Below, one piece after another: positions 19,883 to 28,391 of a DNA stretch of 28,391 nucleotides. Made by a program: the position numbers and the translations under genes. The notes under the pieces were generated by a model. That model did not search any database, had not been told where the DNA came from, and saw only the letters and a program-made list of their open reading frames with translations. The stretch is from assembly GCA_964200185.2 (NCBI GenBank), contig CAXNAD020000124.1:1-28391 (forward strand), in the 5' to 3' direction. How positions within the stretch are numbered: position 1 is the first letter of the stretch; every line of letters starts with the position of its first letter. Source of the stretch: Choristocarpus tenellus KU-1152. Its lineage: Eukaryota; Phaeophyceae.

Positions 19883-21860
19883 GTGAGTCAAAGTAAAGGA
19901 GAGGTTCCCTGGCTTGAGCATTTTTAGGAATCCCCCAAATATGTCATAAATGTTGCTTTTTCACAAATGCATACAAAACATTCTTCGAGTTACATCGAAA
20001 ATTTCCAAATAATAGAGAAATCGACTCACTCAAATTGTACTCGGTACTACAACCGTAGAAATACAAGTGACTTTTTTTGGAGGCTTGACATTTGTTTTCT
20101 TGAGAGGAGCTTCATCGTTTTTGAGACTGGACTCCAGTAACGCACCTAGCTTATGCTAATAACTCCCATTCAGACCCACAGTATCTGGGGTGTGTGTGTG
20201 TGTGTCTAAACCATGGTGTCCATTTGGGCCAAAACCAGGAAAAGTGTACTTATATTATCTATCCAACGTATGCAACCAAATCACCCAAGAATCGCGATAT
20301 AAAAAATTTTACCCCAAATGGATAGCAGCCACCCTCCCCCTATATACTTTGAACCTTGAGTTTCTAATACTATGAGGGTGCTGAGTTGATATTGTACTTA
20401 GGGATTCATTTGTTGAGTCCCTACTTTTGTGGCGACTGATCTTTCGAATGGGAAAGGGCAGCGAACCATTGAGATATTCTTTAATCGTCCATCCACATCT
20501 TCCCTTAACAATGCGGATGGTGGTGGTAAGCAGAAAGAGAATGAGCATAGGTAAATATAAGGCAAAAATAGGCACTGAAGGGGCATGAATGTTGGTATTG
20601 ATTTGCCCACTGGAAGAGCAATCAAGTGGCAGTGGTCAATGGCTGGTGATCCTGAAACTTGGGGAGGTAATGGCAGAATGGCGCTATGCTAGAACCACGT
20701 TTGTTGTTGCATTCGAGGAGAACGTCGGATTTCCAGTACACAAATATAGTTGACTTCTGTTGACATCATACGATGTGAAATGAAGGATGTCAGGTGCAAG
20801 TTGAGGCACTTTATGTGTACATTCGCTTCACGATCCCTGCACATATTTTGAGCACCTTGTGTTGCGTGGGAGAACATCAAGCATGCTACATACATTAATG
20901 TAGTAGTATGAAGTCGTATTCCATCTACACGCTCTTCATATACTACAGCATATATGTACCGTGTGAGAAGTACCAACATTTATATCTACCTGAGTAACAT
21001 GTCATTGTTGTTGTCCTTGTATTCTCTTCCCCTGTATACTTTTGCTTCTAGTCCCCCCATGACAACATTTGCCAAATGTTGGTGGTATGAACTAAAAGTA
21101 TACTTCCCTTCCATACATTTTCGTTTTGGGTTAACTTTACCATACTGTGTGACGATTTCATTAAAGATTATTTTTTTCCACACTTGTGAGTATCCTGTGA
21201 AGTATGTTTCTTGTCATGCAATATACTAGTCCGATGGTTTTCACCTGCATGGTGGATATCATGGCTATTAGGTCTACAGAACTTTCTTCGATATCACTCC
21301 ATTTAAAGAGCCATATTATACACATGTTGTATAGATTGATATTCCGGAAGAGTAGCCATGTGTAAATGAACTTTGTCAAATACTGAATATCGGGTAGCAA
21401 GAGCCCACTCTTTGATTATTTTCTGGCTTTTGTCAGGGACGGGTAGAGGTTCTACTTCGAAATATTTGTGATTTCTTTGGCATCATTGTGACCAATTCAA
21501 AGGAAGTACAAGTTATGTTGCACCCTCAGACTTTTCCCTTCAAGGCTGCTGTTTACTCTAACAATCAGCATCAATGATAAGATGATCCAGTGGTGGATCA
21601 ACATGGACAGTATGGTGGGGCTGACAGTCAAGACTTGGAGTCTTCTTCTGACTACTCATCACTGGTTCTGTGGGGTCATTCCATGTAATCGAATATCTTC
21701 TTGTTCTATTCTGGTTGACTCTGATTTTATTTTTCTTGATATGGAGCTCAAGATTGCCCAGGTATCTCATTTCTATTCTCCAGGATATACCTCTTCCGGT
21801 GATTTCCATCGCCCCCTCTCAAACAGAACACGACAATTCTCACATAGGTACTCATGCTGA
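19736..21860 (+). CDS. Multi-exon gene model of unknown function (5' end not found)
   Basis: Exons proposed: 19736-19882, 20418-20525, 20617-20735, 20794-20865, 21052-21084, 21437-21505 and 21582-21860 (TGA). Phases agree at every junction: 1/1 for the first two introns, then 0. Content includes FRQGVRPLKTPQTNVKMKII, QVAFLLECCGKMINTTFEF, VATDLSNGKGQRTIEIFFN, QWLVILKLGEVMAEWRYAR, TTFVVAFEENVGFP, VEVLLRNICDFFGIIVTN and MIQWWINMDSMVGLTVKTW. The composition looks like a folded mixed alpha/beta protein. Alternatives: exon 3 could instead read through to TGA 20753, or exon 6 could read through to a tandem TGA-TAA at 21572. I do not recognise the family; the first block vaguely recalls sliding-clamp-like proteins but too weakly to name. 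Confidence 0.35.
20300..20352. repeat. Diverged MITE right-end fragment
   Basis: CCCCAAATGGATAGCAGCCA and the following CCC..ATACTTT resemble the right end of the 2022-2294 element; a sister fragment lies at 23772-23818 and shares the extra tail tttgaacct. Confidence 0.5.
20418..20525 (+). CDS. Unknown plus-strand gene, exon 2 of model
   Basis: Enters with phase 1 and exits with phase 1 at GTAAGC. Content PTFVATDLSNGKGQRTIEIF then FNRPSTSSLNNADGG. Confidence 0.45.
20617..20735 (+). CDS. Unknown plus-strand gene, exon 3 of model
   Basis: QSSGSGQWLVILKLGEVM, AEWRYARTTFVVAFEENV, GFP. The intron before it is only 91 bp and the acceptor is ctggaag, the AAG type also used twice in the TOM70-like gene. 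Confidence 0.4.
21437..21505 (+). CDS. Unknown plus-strand gene, exon 6 of model
   Basis: GRVEVLLRNICDFFGIIVTN follows the acceptor tggcttttgtcag. A GTACAAG donor then opens a 76-bp intron with a CTCTAAC branch-like site. Confidence 0.4.
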
Positions 21861-23381
21861 TCTGTCACAGGGGGTTACCCGTAAGAGATGGTAGGATGAT
21901 GCCAAAAAGGCAGAGAAGGAAGCTGTGCAACCATCACAAAAGGTTGGCTCCAAGCATGTAAGACCTCCGGAAGGAACATATCATCCCTACCTCATCTCTC
22001 ATCTACATCCTAAGTGTGGCAAAAGGACACCCCTGGCAGTTTACTCAACCAAGAAGGATGGCAGTGAAGAAGCTGGTGGACAGTCCTTCTTGCACCCTGG
22101 ACCATGAGTTCTTAAATATCACGAGTCTCACTGAGGGTTAGGGTTAGAAGAATAAAAACACTCGACCGCTGCTTACTGTACTCTGGAGTAGAAAATAAAG
22201 TTAATATATCAACCATGGACAGGGGCAAGATGCCAACCCTTTGTACTCAATGGATCTGTGCCCACCATGGATGCCAAACAGGGATCAAATGGCTGTAATA
22301 TTTGGTCCCTTCAACTTAAATAATAACAGCACTAATATATGGTTGGTTGCACCATGTACCATCTAATGTACCATCTACATACCCTAGTCATTTATGTATC
22401 AATCGTCGCATACTATGTATTACTGTCAGTAGTGATCTTATGCTATACACAAATCCCAACACACATGAGACACTGACTCCAGGATTATTCTCTGTTATAT
22501 TACTGTTGTTCCTGTTCCTTGAATCTCCAAAACACATCAACTTCCACAATTTGTATACTTCCTAGAGTAACATGTACAACACATCATACACATATTTCAA
22601 CAGACTGAGGTGACAGGAAGGCTATCATACCCAGCAAAACTCTACAACATAAGAAGCACTGTCTCAAGGAAGGAGTGGATTCAGTATCACCAAAGAGAGG
22701 GCTGCTTTTGTAGTGCATTTACTTGTGTGTAGTGCTTCTTTGAACATGAACACTGCCAAGCACGACTCCTGGTCCTTCTACATATAGCACAAAGATAAGT
22801 ATTGTGCATGTTTGGTGAACAGGGATGGCACCAAGCATTGATGGAAACGGACATACCCCTGAGGACTACCCAACCTTCAAAGAGGTCCATCGCCACTGTA
22901 TTGGACCTTTGCTGCTTTATCACCTTACCTTCACCTTCACCTTCACCAACACAATGCTTGGGGGCGAGCATAAGCAGACAACACCATCCACAGGCCAAAC
23001 AAGATGTGTGGCACAAATGCCTAGACACAGAACTCACCAATCACCAGGCACATGAAAGAGCCTGCAAAGAATACTTGTTCACATGTAGCAAATTTCTATC
23101 AGTCCATCAAACCGACCAGATTATTCACCATCACCTCCAACCCTGCAGCAGAACCCACAGCACCCGTCTGTCAGAAATCACCAATGATCTTTCCCACTCA
23201 TCAACACCGATGGTCTGATGACATAGGAAGGAAAATCGAGGTCAATACGTACCATTTCAACAAACATTTCAGGCATCAATGGCAACATACACATATACCA
23301 GGTAGTCAACAGTAAGTGCATGAAGTACTACTATAGTAGACCATTACATACTTTTCATTGTTCCCTGGTTGAGTAACAAGT
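21861..23381. other. No gene recognised
   Basis: Contains a TTAGGG array (22134-22147) and a (CCTTCA)n patch (22923-22946). Frames such as 22802-23218 (138 codons) and 21925-22107 lack motifs; they overlap open frames on the other strand and are probably chance or old transposon. Confidence 0.4.
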
Positions 23382-23582
23382 TCAGCGAAGGCTGGTACGT
23401 CCCAGGACCTTTGCACCACTGATCCTACCCTTAGTGGCAGCAGCAATGCTTAGTGTCTCCACGAGATCTTCCTTGTCTGTGGTGAAGCCTACCGCCCTCT
23501 CCAGTATTGCCACAGCCTCTTGCCCCTCCTCCATAGTTGAGGCTGTGTTGATCTTCAGATTGCCAAACTGGACAAGGGCCGG
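23382..23582 (-). CDS. TOM70-like, terminal exon f
   Basis: Sixty-six codons plus TGA, beginning PALVQFGNLK, with the last TPR helix (QEAVAILERAV) and a C-terminal segment EDLVETLSIAAATKG that parallels the final helix of TOM70. The acceptor is tcaatccag. Confidence 0.8.
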   Translation of the reverse strand, partial: PALVQFGNLKINTASTMEEGQEAVAILERAVGFTTDKEDLVETLSIAAATKGRISGAKVLGRTSLR

Positions 23583-26500
23583 CTGGATTGACAATATTTG
23601 ATGCAATATGATTGTGTACAATCAGTTTTTGATGGACAAGATCACATAAAAATAAGACATACACACAGACACAGACACAGAGACAGACACAGAGACAAGA
23701 AAGGATGTATCAGAAGCAGCACCTGTGGGCACAATTGAGTGTGACTAAGGGTAGACAAGAACAGCAATTGACCCCAAATGGACAGCCGTCACCCCCTCCA
23801 GATACTTTGAACCTCAGATAACCATAAACAAAAACTGCTCCATCACATCAGAGGAGATTTTCTAGACAAATTATGTTTGCGCATATATGTATGTAAAAGT
23901 TGAAGAAATGGACATCCATTGACTATCAAAAATCAAGAGAAAGCAAAAAAAACCTCATGAATTTATGTAGAACTTACAATTGCTATCTGTTTCAAAACCA
24001 CACTATTAAACCTAACCCTAATTCCAATCTTCCTCAATCCTTCATTCCATGCACTGTTGCTCCATAAATTACAAGGGAAGATCAATGATCTATTTGCTAG
24101 GGTCTGACCCATGCACAATATAAAAGGACTGAAGCAATAAAGTGGAAGTGGAGGAAGTTTGTGTTAGTAAAACCCCAACCCTTTGATTTGATGGTGCCAT
24201 AGGGTTAGGGTTAAGGAACCAACACAAATTATGTATATTGTGTCATCATGTTTGGATATATGAGCCATAATTAATAGCAACATACATAATATCAGTTTTT
24301 TTCAGGCAACTAGACAGATTTTGTGGATAAGGAATTTATCAGGTACTGCAACACCAAATGCATCTACTGCATGCGACCAACTCACCACAAAAGTGGGGTC
24401 TGTTTGTACAGCCTTTTCTAGTAACCCCATAGCCGCCGGTACATCTTGAGTTAGCTTCAGTTGTGCAGACCAGAGGAGGAGAGAGGGAGGTATGTAAACA
24501 AGATGGATTCGAAAAAACAAATAGCAGTCATCCCCTAACCCTGAGTGGCATGAGACACTGCACAAAAAAACAATATGATTAGAGTTGGCCACTTGTCTCA
24601 TTCACCCAATAATACGGAAGCAGTTGCTCTACAGCCTCTTCTCTGCCTCCAATTCTTAACTCACTCCACAAACATTCTTCTCAACTAGGGTACACTCACA
24701 GTCAGGTTGATGTCAATAATGTTGGACACATTTCTCTCACACATCACAAGGAAAAAGTATTGAATGAACAAACAAACACACACATACATACACACAAAAT
24801 GATCCAACATAAACCCAAAGTGAACCTGTTCAATGCCACCTGTTTTGACATATATCCCATGCAACGCAGAGAAGGCAAAGTTGACAGGAGAGGGCTCGCC
24901 TCCTGGTTAATGGATAAATCTAGTGTGATGTAACAAACTCATTGACAACACCACACAGGAGTGCATAGGGAAGATCCCACTGTACTTGGGGAACACATTT
25001 AAAACTAATTTTCGAGAATATGACTCCAATAGGGTTAGGGAGTGAAGAAAAGTGTACCCAAAGGACAGTGAGGGCTCCCGAAGATAGGGGTCTCCCAAGT
25101 GCACCCAATGCACACATACATAATACACACATGCTGACATTTACTAAATGATCAAAAACAACACAGATAATAAACATACAAACAAACTATGAGCGCGATT
25201 GCTGCACTCCACAAACCCCCCCCCCCCGACACAGCAGTTATGATGATGTAGGTACATATGGATCCATACACACCCTCAACCTGTCCCACCTGCAGAAGGG
25301 CCAAAGCCTGGTTGGCGTAAACAGCAGGACTGAGGGGATCTGCTCGGGCAGCCTTCTCAAAGAGAGAAATGATTTTGCCAGCCCCAGATGGATCACCAGA
25401 CATCATGATCTGGGAGTATCCAAGTTCTGCCTATTGCACAATTAGCATTACATTCACGGCATGAGATAGTTTGATATTCTTATACTCAGGGGAATAATGG
25501 TTAGGGATTTGTGAGGGGGGCATGGCATAGTAAGATATATTTTACTTTTAAGGTTAAGGTTAGTGCTATGACATTTTGTCAAGATGGAGGGGGGTTGACC
25601 TTCAGCACTATTTTCATTCTTATTTATGCTAAACAAGCAATAAACAACGAGAGTCACTCTAAACAAAATAACTGTATTCTAGACAAGGTACGTGCAGGGT
25701 ATACAATCTATGTACCCTCTCTCTAACCCTATTGGATAGGTTCCTCCAAAATATTGTATACCCCTAAAACAGGAACAAAGCAAGTTAACTATAGAAGCAC
25801 TATTATATACTTGAAGTATATCTTTATCTTTGAGGAATGCTGAGTGTACCTCACCCCATACCAGGCTTCTACGGCAATCTCCACCATGGTTGTCACTGGT
25901 ATGCCTGCAGGTATGTTTCTGCTGTAACCCAGTAATGCAGAATACACTTCAAACTTCTAAATGAACAGGTATGTGCCAATCTTCCCATAAAAAATGACTT
26001 TGTGACTTGGTTGACAGGTAGCTGTACAATAGCCTTCAGGAACATGACCATGGTAGTGTGGCTGTGGGGTTGTGCCTTTCAGACAAGATCTCCTCATCAC
26101 TCATCAGCAAAGGGGTATTATCTTTAACCCTAACCCTAACCCTAATGTGAAGCTATTTCTCATTGATGGGAAATGATGATCAAAGCAGTCAAACCCCTTT
26201 GCTTTACCCTAACCCTAACCCACCCATTACATTACCCACAGAATTCTCTGCTTAACCTCAAAAAGTGACCAGAGTGTTCAGATAGGTAAGGGTTAGGTTT
26301 TAGTCTTCAGATAAGTCAACCAGGCTCAGGACATGTCTTCTGAGGCTGTGAAGGAGTGTGACAAACCAGATTCCCAAATATACTGCAAAGGTGTGAGGTG
26401 TGGTCTACGATGGAATAATGCCTCAGAACCTCCTGCAGGTTGATGCCTTTGTGAAAAGAATTATGTTCCCTCCTTGAGCCCATGCCTGAATACATGACAC

Positions 26501-28207
26501 CATTGCCCTTGTGAGTGAAATACCTATTCCAAAGTATCGCAATTGTCTTTGTATAGTTTCTAAACACCTCAATAACTTGCTTGAAGTTGCTGCAGGAAAG
26601 ATTAAAGTTTGTTCTACAAGTACCTTGAAGCAGCCCAATAATCAAATCCTAAATCTTGATGATTTTCAGATTACTGTCTTCACTGCCTTAAAGGGGTAAC
26701 GTTTCATCAGCATGCATGGTCTCTATGCAGGGGGGAAATCTCTCATTGATGTGTTTGAGGGAAAGTATCCATATTCTGCACGTTAATCAAAAACGACCAA
26801 TGCGTTCTCAAAACTTATTCAACCATCTGATAGGCACAGCTAAGGCCAATCCAATGCAAACACCCCAAAAACTACAAAGCACCTTCCACAAAATGTCAAA
26901 GTCACCCCTGTCTCCATCACGCCACATCTCTCAACATCAATACGTACATCCTCATTGCAGCATGTCCTTAGTCAGTAGTCAGTACAAACAAGGCTCTATG
27001 CTCACCCTAACCCTAACCCATGGCAACGAGGAAGGACCAAGGAAGGAATCAACAAAATACACCCCACAAAAATATAAGGCAAGTCACTAACCCTAACCCT
27101 AACCCCAAACTTCTTCAACATACCTTTCATTCATGCTCTTAAGATGAAGGCATGAGGTATGATAGTAAGCTAAGGAAAAAGTAAGAGCACCTAGCAAACT
27201 CTTAGTTTAAAGTCATAGTTCCAGTCCCAGCCCTAGCACTTCTCTGGCAATAATTGACCCTAACCCTAACCCTAACTGACCTTTGCGGTAAGAAGATTGC
27301 ATGAGTTTGGATTGATGCCAAGTCCAGAGTCCAACGTCTCAATTGCTGCATTAAGATTTCCAGCCTTCACATTTGCAATGAAACCATTGTTTGTCATGTA
27401 AATTTTCAAGAAAGGTTAGGATTAAAAATCAAAATGGGGTTAGGGATTGTTAATGGTAATAATAAGAAAATATGAAGTGAGGAGGGTATATCCACTAACC
27501 CTAACCTAAACTTTACAAAAATTGGATGATAGCTGGCTATTACTATCATCACTGATAGTACAATGCATGGAATGAACAGGATGCATTCACTCCTACGTCA
27601 CATCACCCTCCTAAAACATTTTGACCATCTTATCAATAAAGTTATAATGCCTACAGCACTGTTATTGCATCGATGTATCTTATTTATTTCACAACCAGCA
27701 GCATCAAAACACATTGGAACAGGTGCTTCCTCTAACCCTAACCCTAACCAAAAGAACACCACAAAATGTGTTTAATGGAAGCTTCATGATATGAATCGCA
27801 ACATCCCATTCCACACTACCACTTCAAAATACTCAAGATATACTATAAATACTTACATGTTTTACTCATTCGACACTACCCACTTCAAAATACTCAAGAT
27901 ATACTATAAATACTTACATATTTTACTCACACCAAACACAAATAAATACACAGAGTGTGAGCAACAAATCTTAACAATCACCCTCACACCAACCCTAACC
28001 CTAGCCAGCAAAAATGGAAACATTGACATTAACTACAGCACCTTGAAAAACACAAAATAATAGCTAACCCTAACCCTAACCCTTCCCACTTACAGAAATG
28101 TGAAGCTTTGTGAGTTGTTCCCAAGAAAATGTGTCATTTTCATTGAGGGCAATGGCCTTCTGAATGTCTTTCGAGATGGCCTCAGTATCGTCCTTGAGTC
28201 CGTGTAG
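23382..28207 (-). CDS. TOM70: TOM70-like TPR protein, 3' portion (5' end beyond window)
   Basis: Minus-strand exons, 5' to 3': 28207-28094, 27364-27281, 25904-25855, 25430-25290, 24454-24386 and 23582-23382 (TGA at 23382). They encode stacked TPR helices such as DIQKAIALNENDTFSWEQL, AGNLNAAIETLDSGLGINP, LFEKAARADPLSPAVYANQA, LLEKAVQTDPTF and EEGQEAVAILERAV. From memory of human TOMM70 the order and spacing of the last repeats match well: ALALLQ|LTQD aligns with LLQLQWKQD, and the stretch after the last TPR ends as a short C-terminal helix. TOM70 docks Hsp70/90-bound preproteins at the mitochondrial outer membrane (family knowledge). The N-terminal anchor and clamp domain lie outside the window, so another TPR co-chaperone is possible. 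One junction (27281 to 25904) does not keep phase, so a small exon is missing from this model. Confidence 0.7.
23660..23699. repeat. (ACAGAC/ACAGAG)n microsatellite
   Basis: Imperfect hexamer run in the last TOM70-like intron. Confidence 0.9.
23772..23818. repeat. Diverged MITE right-end fragment
   Basis: CCCCAAATGGACAGCCGTCA followed by CCCCCTCCAGATACTTTGAA; like 20300-20352, it ends with the shared tttgaacc extension. Confidence 0.5.
24386..24454 (-). CDS. TOM70-like, exon e
   Basis: Twenty-three codons, LTQDVPAAMGLLEKAVQTDP to TFV. The acceptor is actgaag and the donor GTGAGT. The frame runs on past the donor, but joining to exon f restores the family pattern. Confidence 0.75.
25216..25227. 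repeat. Poly-C run, 12 bp
   Basis: Twelve consecutive C in a TOM70-like intron; length is likely uncertain in the assembly. Confidence 0.95.
25290..25430 (-). CDS. TOM70-like, exon d
   Basis: Forty-seven codons, AELGYSQIMMSGDPSGAGK to NQALALLQ. This is a clear TPR helix pair with FEKAARADPLSPAVYANQA. The acceptor is gcaatag and the donor GTGGGA. Confidence 0.8.
25855..25904 (-). CDS. TOM70-like, exon c (short)
   Basis: A 50-bp exon encoding IPVTTMVEIAVEAWYG; it enters in phase 1 and leaves in phase 0 into exon d. The acceptor is acctgcag and the donor GTGAGG. The sequence fits the helix before the EGYALYAQ-like segment of TOM70. The phase-1 entry does not match exon b. Confidence 0.55.
26524..26589 (-). 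CDS. Candidate missing exon of the TOM70-like gene
   Basis: The acceptor tttcctgcag is strong and the donor is GTATTT. Read in phase 1 it gives TSSKLLRCLETIQRQLRYFG and leaves in phase 1, matching the entry of exon c; read in phase 2 it gives NFKQVIEVFRNYTKTIAILW. Neither entry matches the phase-0 exit of exon b, so the assignment is unresolved. Confidence 0.2.
27281..27364 (-). CDS. TOM70-like, exon b
   Basis: Twenty-eight codons, AGNLNAAIETLDSGLGINPN to LLTAK, continuing the TPR of exon a in phase 0. The acceptor is the unusual gtgaag. The donor GTCAG runs directly into TTAGGG x3. Confidence 0.75.
27812..27931. repeat. Tandem duplication, two copies of about 60 bp
   Basis: ACTTCAAAATACTCAAGATA and the following tactataaatacttaca occur twice, at 27821 and 27882, in the intron between TOM70-like exons a and b. 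Near-identity implies a recent duplication. Confidence 0.95.
28094..28207 (-). CDS. TOM70-like, exon a
   Basis: Thirty-eight codons, LHGLKDDTEA to QLTKLHIS, a TPR helix pair. The acceptor is tccacctacag and the donor GTAAGT. The donor is followed 11 bp later by three TTAGGG units in the intron. Confidence 0.8.
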
Positions 28208-28391
28208 CTGTAGGTGGACAAAGCAGAATGGTGAATGGGGTGGGTTCATGCTCTGAATGTCTAGAAAAATGTTGGGTGCACTTCTCAATTGACATTATTC
28301 ATAGCCCCTACACTTGATACAATCTAGAAACCACAGCAAGCAACACCCATGAAGGGTTAGGGTTAGGGTTGAAGTCACTACAAAACTACAC

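Larger units (their letters stand above)
24201..28370. repeat. Cluster of short interstitial TTAGGG/CCCTAA arrays
   Basis: Arrays of about 2-3.5 units at 24201-24213, 25030-25041, 26125-26145, 26205-26221, 27003-27019, 27086-27105, 27256-27276, 27731-27748, 27990-28003, 28063-28082 and 28353-28370, with single or degenerate units at 26286, 27439 and 27496. All fall in introns of the TOM70-like gene. Both orientations occur, but TTAGGG on the coding strand predominates. Confidence 0.95.

Noticed and set aside
20689-20979. 96-codon minus-strand ORF
   Set aside because: It overlaps plus-strand exons 3 and 4 of the 19.7-21.9 kb model, which have splice signals and consistent phase.
22802-23218. 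138-codon plus-strand ORF
   Set aside because: Composition is Thr/Ser/His-rich with a simple CCTTCA repeat inside, competing frames are open on both strands, and there is no motif.
24387-24601. Longer single-exon reading of the TOM70-like segment (FVVSWSHAVDAFG continuation)
   Set aside because: A strong GTGAGT donor interrupts it, and joining to 23582 restores the family pattern better than reading through.
24201-28370. True chromosome end
   Set aside because: Arrays are only two to four units long, occur in both orientations and are interspersed with coding exons, so this is not a terminal telomere tract.

Overview
The window is eukaryotic nuclear DNA. It has spliceosomal (GT-AG) introns from under 100 bp to about 2 kb, low coding density, decayed retrotransposons, a small inverted-repeat element, microsatellites and many short interstitial TTAGGG arrays. 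Host lineage cannot be settled from the sequence. TTAGGG-type repeats, intron-rich genes and a LINE reverse-transcriptase family of a type I associate with algae and other protists suggest a microbial eukaryote; this is inference. Almost every real exon is too short to be found as a long open reading frame, so genes were rebuilt from splice signals, phase and protein resemblance.

Layout. 1-2.9 kb: a minus-strand series of exon-like blocks of an unrecognised helical protein, with a 273-bp MITE-like element in one intron. 2.98-3.3 kb: a second inverted-repeat element carrying TTAGGG motifs. 3.4-5.3 kb: a decayed minus-strand ORF. 5.5-7.85 kb: nested transposon debris, namely a plus-strand LINE reverse transcriptase split by a MITE copy, followed by a Ty1/copia integrase-to-RNase H tail. 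9.05-9.6 kb: the C-terminal end of another LINE (minus). 9.6-11.1 kb: low-confidence sequence. 11.1-14.6 kb: a four-exon plus-strand gene for a cytochrome b5-domain protein of the NCB5OR/IRC21 type, whose 2.1-kb second intron holds four 112-bp tandem repeats. 14.6-18 kb: mostly noncoding. 18.05-19.45 kb: a third LINE fragment (minus) with a destroyed catalytic box. 19.7-21.9 kb: a plus-strand multi-exon gene model of unknown function. 21.9-23.4 kb: nothing solid. 23.4-28.4 kb: the 3' portion of a minus-strand TPR gene resembling the mitochondrial import receptor TOM70; its introns are dense in TTAGGG arrays, one of which starts inside the 5' splice site.

The two recognised genes (b5 protein and TOM70-like) have no functional link that the sequence shows. 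They share gene architecture: all splice junctions I could confirm are phase 0. I see no CRISPR, operon, tRNA, rRNA or prokaryotic system. The most distinctive features are the telomere-motif-laden introns, the 112-bp intronic satellite, and the layered transposon nest.
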